Translations under genes and position numbers: made by a program | Shown: positions 33,943-44,800 of the stretch, piece by piece | Layout of the letters: each line of letters begins with the position of its first letter | Position numbering within the stretch: the stretch's first letter is position 1 | Notes under the pieces: generated by a model | Told to the model about the DNA's origin: nothing | What the model saw: only the letters and a program-made list of their open reading frames with translations | Databases searched by the model: none | NCBI GenBank assembly: GCA_003260075.1 | Contig: QLIY01000675.1 | Span: 1 to 64,000 of the forward strand | Length of the DNA stretch: 64,000 nucleotides | Direction of reading: 5' to 3' | From: Phallusia mammillata | Lineage: Eukaryota > Chordata > Ascidiacea > Phlebobranchia > Ascidiidae

Positions 33943-35435
33943 CGTAATAACCGCTTTTCGCGGATGGTCGCGATTTAACTAATACGTCATTGACGCAAGT
34001 GTGACGTGATGGTATAGAATGACGTCATGAGAAGGCGAGAAAATGGAATGTATGACGTACTTGTTGGAGCATTATAATCAAAACGGACTTAAAATGCATG
34101 CTGAGATAGTCAGTGACCTCAATCAATTTCATTGTTTTTGACTTGAAAAGTGGCCATAAAACTATTTTAAATCATTCTTTATCATATGTCAAACATTTAA
34201 CTAACTACATTTGTTTAGTTATGCACACTCTATTGCGAGCGCTCTACAATAAGGCTGATTGGTCTTTCTGTTGAAGGAAAGTGATTTTTTTAAAGACTGT
34301 TTCATGAAAAGTAAACTTCAGTATGACTATTTCTCCAAATACATTTTCACAACTACGCCACTGAATGCATCAAAAACAGATTAAATTTTCTTTCATTCTA
34401 TATACTTATCTTAAGTCTTTGCTGAAAAGGGGGACAACGAAATTTATTGAACATTTAAAGTGCACGGACGCAAAAAAGGTTAAAACCCTGTTTTAAGACA
34501 ATCAAAATTTGTTAGTTTGAAGTACCTACTGAACGGTTTCGTACTCTGTTGTGTTGGTCCAGCAAAGTGACAATTGTATTTGCAGTGAATTTGTTTTGTC
34601 TACATTTTGCACTTGTTTCTTTATTGAATATCAACGTCGATGTTTTACTGCTTGGCAAACCTTGTTTTTTTGCCTCGCTTCTACTTTCTAACAACAATTA
34701 CAACTGGTTTGGTACAAATTGAAACCTTTACGATTCCACTTTCTGTTGTTCAGAGTTTTTTACAAAATGAAGGTATAAAGTCGCGCTAATGTTTCTTTAA
34801 CACAGTTATTCCGCAAGCTGTTGAAAGAACACCAGTAGCTTTTGGTTAGGTTGGTTAAAAGTTACTTGGTAGTTAAAAAAAAACTTTATCGCACAAATGT
34901 CGTTTTTAGTTGAGTTGAGTTGAGTTGAGTTTATTTCGCTTGGTGAAAGACAACATAGCAACACAATTGCACTAAAACAATCACCAAGCCGGAAATAGCT
35001 GCGCAACGTTAAGACGTTATGAAGCGCAAAAAAGTGTCGGGCACAATTGGTGGATAGTAGTTGAACGCGCTGCAGCTACACCGTATTATAAGGCGTTATG
35101 TGTCGGGTGCTCACAAGAAAGTGAGTGTGGCGCAGAGTGAGTATAACACGACTGGGGGGGAAACGATGGTGGGACCAGTCGCGGGGGCCCCAGAATCTAA
35201 CCACCCGTGTTAGTTCAGTTTTAAACGCACTGAATCATTACAATTATTTTTCAGTGCACGTTGTTGTGTATATGTCCTCCCAGGATTTGTCAAAATTATC
35301 ACCAGAAAAAATATCTTGGTTAATAAAAAACAACGGACATAGAAATCGTACAAGCCAAACCGGTTTTTGCAAAAGCGAAGTTATGCGGGAAAAGTAACAG
35401 AACGGCTAACTATTTAATTATGAACGTTAATAAAG
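33943..35435. other. Intergenic, CAPN15 to NIPAL
   Basis: No gene seen. 34905-35150 is a repeat (GAGTTGAGTTGAGTTTATTTCGCTTGG shortened here to TTTATTTCGCTTGGTGAAAG) with relatives near 30900-31080 (inverted) and 46285-46400. Confidence 0.45.
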
Positions 35436-38386
35436 ATGAACAACACGGAAAATGCTACAACAGAAGGTGAATTATTGTACAAATAATCGTTAGTTGTGGT
35501 CATAAAAATATCGGTCAAGGAATTTTGCAAAATAAGTCAAAATAAAGGATTTGAAAATAGAGACTGAAAATAACTTGTTTTTGTATTTTTTAGCGCCAGC
35601 CGATTTTCTTACACCAGCTGAACACTACAAAATTGGGATATCTTTAGCAGTGCTAGGGAATTTTCTAATTGCAGTTTCGCTAAACATTCAGGTAGGTATG
35701 CAAAGATCAGAAAATATAATATTTCGCTAGCATGCACCTCCGGAAGTTTTCAGAGAATTGCAATGTTGTAAATAATCTCAAATCACTCACAAAAAAGTAT
35801 AAAAATTATCAGTGTAGACTAAGTATAAACAAAGAAGCTTTCTAGGACAGTTTGTTTGTTTCATTGCTTATTTATTTTTACAAGTTGTTACCAGCTAAGC
35901 TTAATATAAAACTCCAATTTAAATCTTTCAGAAATTTGCTCATCGAAAGAGGAGCCATCATCTGAATTCTGTCGACGACGAATCCGATCACAATGAAGAC
36001 AAATCATCATTCTGTGCACCGGGAAGTTACTTGCGTTCAGGAACTTGGTGGATTGGAATAACTCTCATGGTGTTCGGAGAAATTGGAAATTTTGTCGCTT
36101 ATGGATTTGCTCCTGCATCTGTGGTGGCCCCATTAGGTAAGAAATGGAATAATTTGAGACCACTGTAAAAAATATTGTGTTGTTATTAAACAATCTAAAT
36201 GAGGGCTTCTTGACCTTGGTGGTTTTGCAAAAATTAAATAAAGTCATGAGGTTGTTATGGTGGGACATTTTTTATTTGCTCCTAGGCAGTAGTTTAAAAG
36301 GTCATAGTTCCATTTTTTTTACATTTTTTGCCCTTGATTAAGATACCTGTAATATGCTCCTTTTTTAATTGAAAAAAGTGTTTTGAATTTAATCATTAAA
36401 AAAAATAAAAATTTGACTTTCTCATATGTTTCTGTTCTTTTTTTATTTAACTTTTGTGCATTACACATTTTTTTCAATTTAAATTATATAATGCAGTGAA
36501 TGTGTTTAGGCTGTGTTGCGGTGATAGCAAATGGTGCCATTGCTGTTCTCTTTAACAACGAATTTCTGCGAATGCAAGATATATTCGGTGCCACATTTGC
36601 ACTTGTCGGTGGATTTTTAATTGTTGAGTTTTCACAACAAGCTGACAAAATTCTTGATGCTCAACAAATCACCAGCCATATTGGGAATTGGCAGTTCATA
36701 ATCTATGTTATTATAGAGGTTAGTTATTTGTAAAGATGTTGTTCTAATTTTGTTTATTACTATTTTAATTACAGTTGACTTTTGTGTACGGTAAATTAGG
36801 CAATGAAAAACTGTTTTGAGTATTCCCAAAGGAGTGCATTTACTTAGATATGTATCACATCCTGATTCTACAAGCATGCACATTTTTTGTTTAAAAACAG
36901 TATAAAACTGTAGAAATTTTAGGAGGATATTTAAAACTAGTAACACCACACAGCCCAAGTAAGGCATTTTGCAAAGCGATTTTTATGGTTGTTTTGTTTA
37001 GGTGATTGTTCTCACATTATTGCTTTATGTGCGGTCCCGGAATGCACATAAAAAACATAGTGTGATGTTACATTTGCTAGTAGTCGCAATTCTTGGGTCG
37101 TTTACAGTTATTTCTGCAAAAGCTGTGTCTGGAATGCTCACTATAACTGTTGAAGGTACAAAATAGTATATTTGCTCTATCAGTAACCATAAAAAATCAA
37201 TACAATGAGCTTGTTTTTTTCTTAATGTAAAAATGTTTTTATTCTGGTAAAAAGTTACATTGCTCTTAAATAATTTCACATCATTTGCAATGTTCCGCAT
37301 GTTTTTGTATGTAAATAAATCCATCAAAATTTTATGTTTAGGTGAAAGCCAACTTGTATATTTTATATTTTACTTGATGTTAATCATCATGGCCATAACA
37401 ACTATTGTGCAAGTAAGTAGACACAAAATTTCTTATTTAAAAATTTTCCAGATGTTTTTTTTTAAAGTGTTATAAGTGATGTTTAATAAAAATTTGCTGT
37501 TTTGTGTTAAATGTCTGAAAAGCTTGCCTTGTTGCATATTGCCTAAGGGCCTTTTGCACTCTTTCTTTTCTTGCCTCTTCAGGGCTTTGTTAATATGTCT
37601 GTGATAAATAATTGTTACTGCACCTTCTATCATTATAACTGCCACCATTCATGTCAAAATTGGACTGTATATTTTCACTTCAAATGGTGCTTTGGTGCTG
37701 TTTTTTGACGGTTGAAATTAAAAACTAAAACAGTCCATTTTTGACCAAACTTTGTTTTAATGGTGACAGTTTTTCTTTCCCCCCCCCCCACTTCAAATGG
37801 TGCTTTGGTGCTGTTTTTTGACGGTTGAAATTAAAAGCTAAAACAGTTCATTTTTGACCAAACTTTGTTTTAATGGTGACAGACAGTTTCTTGTATTTTA
37901 AGGTGAAATATCTGAATCAAGCCATGGCTAGCTACGACATAGCAACAGTTGTTCCAATAAACTTTGTTTTATTTACTGTCAGTGCTATTCTTGCAGGGGC
38001 AATCTTTTACCAGGTTTGTAGAAAATATAGACACCTATATATATACTGTGTTATAGCTATAACCTTGGTATATATCCAACATCTCTTTACAAAATATGTT
38101 TAAACCAACATGAAACACTATATGCATTTAACTAATTCACTTGTCTTTAAAAAGCTTGTTGGTGAATATTGATATTTTATGAATGCCTAAGCTGCCAATA
38201 CTGTTTAGTACACTCTGTTTTTGTGATAATAATATTTTTTTCACTAGAAACTGTAACAAAGTAAGTGTTAAACTAAGTATATTAATATGGCAAAGAGGTC
38301 CATTACAATAAATAATAAATTGCTGGATGATTTTGTGAAGTATTACCTTTCATGCCTTGCTACATTTTTTCAGGAATTTTTTCACC

Positions 38387-38458
<72 letters not shown>

Positions 38459-39357
38459 TATTATCATGTTCCTCTTCGGATGTTCCCTCTCCTTCCTGGG
38501 AGTAGTCTTCATTACGTGGAAGAGCACAGAGCCAGGAGAGATGGAGGCGGGCTCCCTGCATCTCGACATGATGCCAAACTTTATCCGGACTTTTGCGCTT
38601 TCCTTCAATGTCAAAAATATACAACCAGAAGCAAATCACAGACAGGTGTGGTGATTTTGAAACATGTTTATTTATTAGGAAGCAAAAATAAAAAAACTTT
38701 AGTATCTCAAGTTTTTAATGATGAATGTCAGGCTTTTTTATATAATCATGCATGCATAGGAATGCTGGATAAGCTGTAATAAAGTTACTGGAAGAGCAAA
38801 AGATTGTTTAGAACATAAAAGTTTTGACAATGGTGATTAAACCACTAGTGGTCCATGCTGACTTTTTGGCTGGTCGACAGGACGTTAATTAAATTAGGTG
38901 ATAACCTGGAAATAGTTGCATGTAATTTATTGAATATTGAATATGAAAAAAAAAAATAAGTTTCTGGCCATTTATTGTTAGCTATCAGATTGATATCACT
39001 CCTTAAAATTCTGTATTGAATTAATATATTTCTAGCCAATATGCTTGTTGTGAATGCCTGAAATGAGTTGAGAACCACTGGTTTAGCTACTCTATATCTT
39101 TGTCTTGTGTATCTGAGCCTACAAAGTTATTAATCTTAAAACATTCTTAGGCAACTTGTTACCCTGACGACGAGTTACCGCTTCTTCAGTCAAGCAGCAC
39201 ACGAGACTCGTTTGCGAATTACTCAACAGCAAGTGAAGATATGCCACGCTCAACAACCAGTTTACAGTCGAGTGAAACATCAAGTTTTATTAACTCTGCC
39301 AAGAAAAAAAGAAAAAACAGTAAATACCAAACCCCACCTAGTTCTGAATCTGAATAA
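35436..39357 (+). CDS. NIPAL: NIPA-like magnesium transporter (NIPAL2/3 group)
   Basis: Multi-pass membrane Mg2+ transporter family. Exons: 35436-35466, 35594-35691, 35932-36136, 36510-36718, 37002-37155, 37342-37412, 37903-38013, 38374-38645, 39151-39357; about 430 residues. Start MNNTENATTE has N-glycosylation sequons. TM1 ISLAVLGNFLIAVSLNIQK, TM2 WWIGITLMVFGEIGNFVAYG with FAPASVVAPLG, TM3 VAVIANGAIAVLF, TM4 GATFALVGGFLIV, TM5 FIIYVIIEVIVLTLLLY, TM6 LLVVAILGSFTVISAKAVSG, TM7 QLVYFIFYLMLIIMAITTI, TM8 ATVVPINFVLFTVSAIL and TM9 LNIIMFLFGCSLSFLG follow the family order. Exon 8 is interrupted by a 66-base C run that breaks the frame (TAA directly after it); a run of 4 would keep EFFHQPLNIIMF open. 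The Lys/Ser-rich tail ends SSESE. Confidence 0.9.
37676..37884 (+). repeat. Tandem copies of ~95 bp around an 11-base C run
   Basis: 37676-37770 and 37790-37884 are nearly identical (CTTCAAATGGTGCTTTGGTG to TTAATGGTGACAG), separated by TTTCTTT plus C at 37779-37789. Intron of the NIPA-like gene. Confidence 0.9.
38389..38454. repeat. 66-base C run inside a coding exon
   Basis: Lies between CACCAA and TAAATATTATC in NIPAL exon 8. The flanking codons are conserved transporter sequence, so the run is unlikely to be real protein-coding polyproline. Confidence 0.95.
38830..39081. mobile_element. hAT-type MITE remnant
   Basis: CCACTAGTGGTCCATGCTGA at the left and GAAATGAGTTGAGAACCACTG at the right (last string shortened: GAGTTGAGAACCACTG); same subfamily as 14141-14386. 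Intronic. Confidence 0.5.
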
Positions 39358-41823
39358 AAAATACCGTTTTTGGGTGATACATAACTGTTGCAAATTGGCT
39401 CATACAGTTGTGTCTTCATTTTTCAATTTTATTGTATAAAATATGGACATAGAACAGCAAGAGTTGAACTGCTTGGCCGAGCACCGAGCTCAGTACCGAG
39501 TACTCGGGTTCTGGTTAGGCTCGGCCCATCCCCACAAATTAGTACTGAATGTATTGCTCACTGCATTATGTATTTTAAGTAAGCTTCTATGATAATTTTG
39601 TACTACAAGTATAAAAACCTTTATAGATTTTATTAATGCATTGCAAGATTTACTAGTACTGCACAAAATAGTGTTATGGCAACAAAATTATTTTCAATGA
39701 TACTTTGTTCTTTTTGATTTTGGATACAAAGTAATGAGTTTTTTTAAAAACTAACTTCAATTTGAAATTTTAGATCAAAATAAATGATTTTAAGTAATTT
39801 TATTGCAACAACAGTATTGCATAGAAGTTGCAATAAGTAAATTATCTTACCTACTTACATTGCACTTGTTTATTTGCTGTCTAAGGTGCGTACTCATGAG
39901 CAAAATCAAGTTTCACTTTAGTGCTTTATATTTGTATGTGCTACACACCGCGTAGTTAAATGCATAATTTGTTGGTTTGATATGCGAAAATAATGTTACA
40001 CTTTGTAATATGTGTTTATTAGTCAACATTTATTTTTGCAATCCACATAAACAGGAAAATATGAGTAATTCAAAAAAATCACTAGTTTCAAACAAGAAAA
40101 TTTTGTTCTGTCATTTTACACTGCCAGTGGTTTTGGTGTTTGAATAATATTTGTTTAAACAATTCCCTACATGAAAAATTCCATACAAATTTGATTAGCT
40201 TTGAATTGAGAAAGACTGTGTTTTCAATCAATGTAAAGGCAAAGTCCAAACTAAATTTTCCAACAAATGTTGTTCTATTGTTTTAGTGCAACAGGAAACA
40301 TATGGCACCTCTTGTTAAATATATTGTAGCTGAATTTTATGGCAAAGATTTAAATTGTGTTGTTAACTTATACACTAAAATGTATGCACAGATATTTGAC
40401 ACTGCCTTTGCCTGATGAAATTTTATTCTTTTCGTACTATTTTGTATTGCACTTTTATATCATAAACTATTGTGCCTTGTGTAACGCTGTAAATGACTGT
40501 TCTCATAGAATTTTAACCTCTAAATACTGCCCATATTTTAAAGTTTTTGAATAGCAACATTTCAAGGTATTTTTTTTCAGTTTACATGCAATATATGTGT
40601 TTTATGTTTGAAGTAGATTGTTTTGCGATCACACAAACTTGTTGATATGTGAATTTACAAATGTCAAACAGATCTTACAACTGAACAAGTTTTAGTATTT
40701 TTGCTCACAATCTTTTCTCTTATAAACCCAAGTGGTACTATTTTTTGGTTGTGTTGCACTAATTTCGTTCACATCTTGTTTCTAACTTAGCAAAGTGCCT
40801 TTGAACTGTATTCTATTTTCCTGCCACTTTTTAAGTATTGGTGCCTATTTGTATTAAGTTTGCTTGTTACTAAAGTTATCCTGTTTGCAAGTTTTAAGAA
40901 TTGTGATCATTATGAGATTTTTAAATAGTTGGCGATTTAATATTGTGCTAATATTTGTTTTGTATAAAATTTAAATTTGCGTGTCTTTACAAATGTTGCA
41001 ATGACTGCCAGGTTGCTAAAATAATCGACTATTTTTGCTATGTTTTCTCTTAAATAGTTAAATTTAAACGAACATCATCACCAGTGCTTTAGACATATTT
41101 TAAAACAAGTTCATTTGACTCAAAACAAACAAAATTTGAAGTGCCTATGAACTGTATTCCTTCTTTATGCCGTGCCTTTTCAAGTATTGTGCCTCTTTAT
41201 ATTATGGTGCTTTTTTGTAAATTTAAAACATTGTGGTACCATTCCTATGAGATTCAGACATTGCTGGAGATTTAATAAATTGTGCTAATAAACTTACACA
41301 AGTTGTTTCTTTGTTTTTTAGGGGCTATCTTATCTAACATACTAATCCCCCCCCCCTTGCTGGAGATTTAATAAATTGTGCTAATAAACTTACACAAGTT
41401 GTTTTTTTGTTTTTAGGGTGTTTCTTATCTAACATACTAACTTGTAAACTGTAAATTAAATAAAAACTGGCATTGTCTTGAGCGAGGAAGGTCATTTCAA
41501 CAGTCCTTGGTAAGCATACACACTTTTTGTTGTTCTAATATTGGTAAGCATGTTAACTGAAACTTGTGGTAAAATAAAGAGGTAAAAAGGTTTGTTTTTG
41601 CAAAGTTAAACGAAGTCATAATTTTTTATTTAGAAAACTATGTGGTAAATTTGTAAATTTTACCCACTGCAAAACTATGTAAAACTGTCTCAATGCCTCC
41701 AGCAAATGCAAAGCCAAGAATAAAACTGCACAATGAGATTTATTGAATATTTTTTGTCAGTAAAACTATGTTCCGTGTTTATTTAAAACTGGACAATCTT
41801 CTTTTTAGGCAACCAGTAGAACA
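39358..41823. other. Intergenic, NIPAL to CRYZL1
   Basis: No exon series seen. 39455-39540 is a hAT-like relic (GAGTACTCGGGTTCTGGTT). 41260-41346 and 41357-41442 are near-identical copies around C10 (41347-41356). An exon-like TGAGCGAGGAAGG..CCTTG/gtaagc at about 41480-41509 could be a 5' UTR exon of CRYZL1. Confidence 0.45.
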
Positions 41824-44800
41824 ATGAAAGAAGTAGACAATAGTGATCTACTGGCTGTCACATTCACAGTAAAGACATGCAGTGTGGAAAAAGTCACCGA
41901 CCCAACTGTAAAGAAATATGTGGCTGACGGTTACAAAGACGATATTGTTGTGCGAGATGTAGCTGGGGTGGTTATACAAGGTAGGTTTTGTCCTTCTAGT
42001 TAGTGATCCCACCTTTCAGGTTTCTGATTAGGATAAATTCAGGTTTCCCGCGGGTATGGAAAACCTGGAAAGGTTATGGAATTTAAATTTGTATTTTTAA
42101 GGCCTGGAAAAGTTTTGAAAAAAGCCAACTTTTGCAAAAGTCCTTGAAAAAGTATGGAATTTGGCGCCTGAAAATGCCAGATAGAGATAGGAATTTCAAA
42201 TTACGTAACGTTTGTATATTCGTTGCAAGTATGGTAAATTGGCTAAATATATAAAAGTCTTTTTTCTAGTTTTACTACGAGAATTGCTCAATTTTTTGGA
42301 AAAGTCATGGAATTTATAAACAAAAATTGCGCGGAAACCCTGTAAATTATTCAATGCTCAGATAAGACCAAAAACGCCACAAGAAACACATGCAAATTAC
42401 CGGTGGCTAAAAATACGTATGTTTGGTATTATACTCAACAAAGTAAAAATAACTTGTGTGGCCCATATGGTGTTACCTGTAAAATATACTTGCTAATTGC
42501 GTTTGGCCTATCACTGGTAGAAGTTGCACACCCTTATACAGTATCAGATGTACAATGTTTGTAGTTAAAATAAATACATTTTAGTGTGTAAATTTTTTTC
42601 AGTGTAAAATATGTATTTTCACAGTTGGAAGTGAAGTAACAAGGTTCAAAGCTGGAGATGATGTTGTTGGAGTTTTGCCAGTTAATCAGTTTTTCGATCT
42701 TAATGAAAAAACCTGCAAACTGCCTGAATTTTGCCTTGGTAAGTTCCTCATACTTTATACATAAGCTATTGCTGCCAGGCATAGTATGAACTTTAAAGAG
42801 CTCTTCTGGCAAAAAAGCTTTTTAAATTTGCCAGAAGAGCTCTTTAAACTTCGTACTTTATACATTTAAGCTCAGGATTGATTCCATGTTTTTGAGGGCC
42901 TCATTTTGGCAAAAAAAGGAACTAGGTATGTATGCTTACAACTTCTTCGATAATCCGAATCATGTCTTGTTCCGAAAGTGCTTTCTTTAGATTTGTACCC
43001 CCCCCCCATTGATTCCATGTTTTTGAGGGCCTCATTTTGGCAAAAAAAGGAACTAAGTATGTATGCTTACAACTTCTTCGCCCCCCCCCCCAGTTTTAAC
43101 ATTAAAGACACCAAAAATTGTGTTGGCCAGTGTAATCCGAATCATGTCTTGTTCCGAAAGTGCTTTTTTTAGATTTGTGGTATACTAGACGCAGTTACTG
43201 TTTTACTTAGTAATGTCATTTTCATTTATATTCGTGCCTTTACACCAGTGGTTCTCAAACTTTTTTATTGTCAGGGCCAAATGGTATTTTTTTAAGTGTG
43301 TAGGGAGCCGCAAATAAACGAAACCTTGAGAAAATCAATAAAGATTATTACTTTGAAAGCTAAAATAGCAATGTTTGGTGGTGTTCTGAGGTCTGGTGCG
43401 AGCCGCAAAATAAGTAGTTGGGAGCCGCATGCGGCCCCGAAAACCGAGTTTGAGAACCACTGCTTTACACACTTGGCCCAATAAACAACCTTTATTTAAT
43501 TAAAGTAAGCAGTTAAACCAAACGAATTATTTATTAACAACACAACATTGCGGGAAATAGGAAATACATAATCAGCCATTTTTTACTGGTTTACATGCAT
43601 GGTGAAAAAAGTTAAACTTATTTAAAGTCCACACAATTACAGTTAAGAAGCCTCCTTCACTTGCTTGGGAAGTTGCATCTAGTTGTTTGATGGACGGAAT
43701 TCGTGCTTACAATGCTCTACATTATCTTGGAAGACTCAAACCAAATGAAACTCTACTTCTATGTAACGCAGCTACTGTAAGTTTTTAACTTAAGTGGTTT
43801 CGAACATAGTTCTAAATTAAATTTGAGAGTAATGTAAAAGCATAGAGCCAATAAATGATAAGCTGCAGACAGTGCACACTGTTTCGACCTATAAGGTCTC
43901 ATCAGTGCAGCTGGTGACGAGAGATCGGCCGCATTGGCTAGTGTAGCCATTCAACGGCACTCCAGTTTGTTGGGAGCACAGGGTACAACCCCATGCATCA
44001 CCTANNNNNNNNNNNNNNNNNNNNNNNNNNNNNNNNNNNNNNNNNNNNNNNNNNNNNNNNNNNNNNNNNNNNNNNNNNNNNNNNNNNNNNNNNNNNNNNN
44101 NNNNNNNNNNNNNNNNNNNNNNNNNNNNNNNNNNNNNNNNNNNNNNNNNNNNNNNNNNNNNNNNNNNNNNNNNNNNNNNNNNNNNNNNNNNNNNNNNNNN
44201 NNNNNNNNNNNNNNNNNNNNNNNNNNNNNNNNNNNNNNNNNNNNNNNNNNNNNNNNNNNNNNNNNNNNNNNNNNNNNNNNNNNNNNNNNNNNNNNNNNNN
44301 NNNNNNNNNNNNNNNNNNNNNNNNNNNNNNNNNNNNNNNNNNNNNNNNNNNNNNNNNNNNNNNNNNNNNNNNNNNNNNNNNTATGCTTTTACATTGATAC
44401 TGTGACACTGAGCCGACTTCACTGTGGTTCCCAAGCAGTTGCTTGGCCATTGTGAGCCAGTTTCATCTGTGCTGTATGTCCAGTTGTGGCATCGCACAGA
44501 CTAGGTGATGCATGGGGTTGTACCCTGTGCTCCCAACAAACTGGAGTGCCGTTGAATGGCTACACTAGCCAATGCGGCCGATCTCTCGTCACCAGCTGCA
44601 CTGATAAGACCTTATAGGTCGAAACAGTGTGCACTGTCTGCAGCTTAAAATTGGAGAGTGTTTGGTAGAAGTTTATAAGTGTAAAAAATTCTCCAAATTT
44701 TTTTTACATTATAACCATAATACTTAATGTGTTAGATTTATGTTTCGTGTTCACCAATAACTTGTTCGTGTGTCATAGTCATTTGTGTTTCTTTTTATTA

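Larger units (their letters stand above)
43860..44646. mobile_element. Foldback element with hammerhead ribozyme in each arm (retrozyme-like)
   Basis: Arms 43860-44004 and 44502-44646 are 145-base inverted copies that I find to differ at one position only. 377 N fill 44005-44381. Single-copy sequence 44382-44501 begins TATGCTTTTACAT; its inverse ATGTAAAAGCATA also flanks the left arm at 43834-43846, as if repeat units of about 285 bases were arranged in tandem on each side. No protein-coding capacity. This resembles small ribozyme-bearing retroelements (retrozymes) reported in metazoans; classification is inferred. Confidence 0.7.

Noticed and set aside
38352..38779. Polyproline and polyglycine open frames
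   Set aside because: Produced by the 66-base C run in NIPAL exon 8.
43889..44497. Long open frames on both strands
   Set aside because: They read through 377 Ns; no real sequence supports them.
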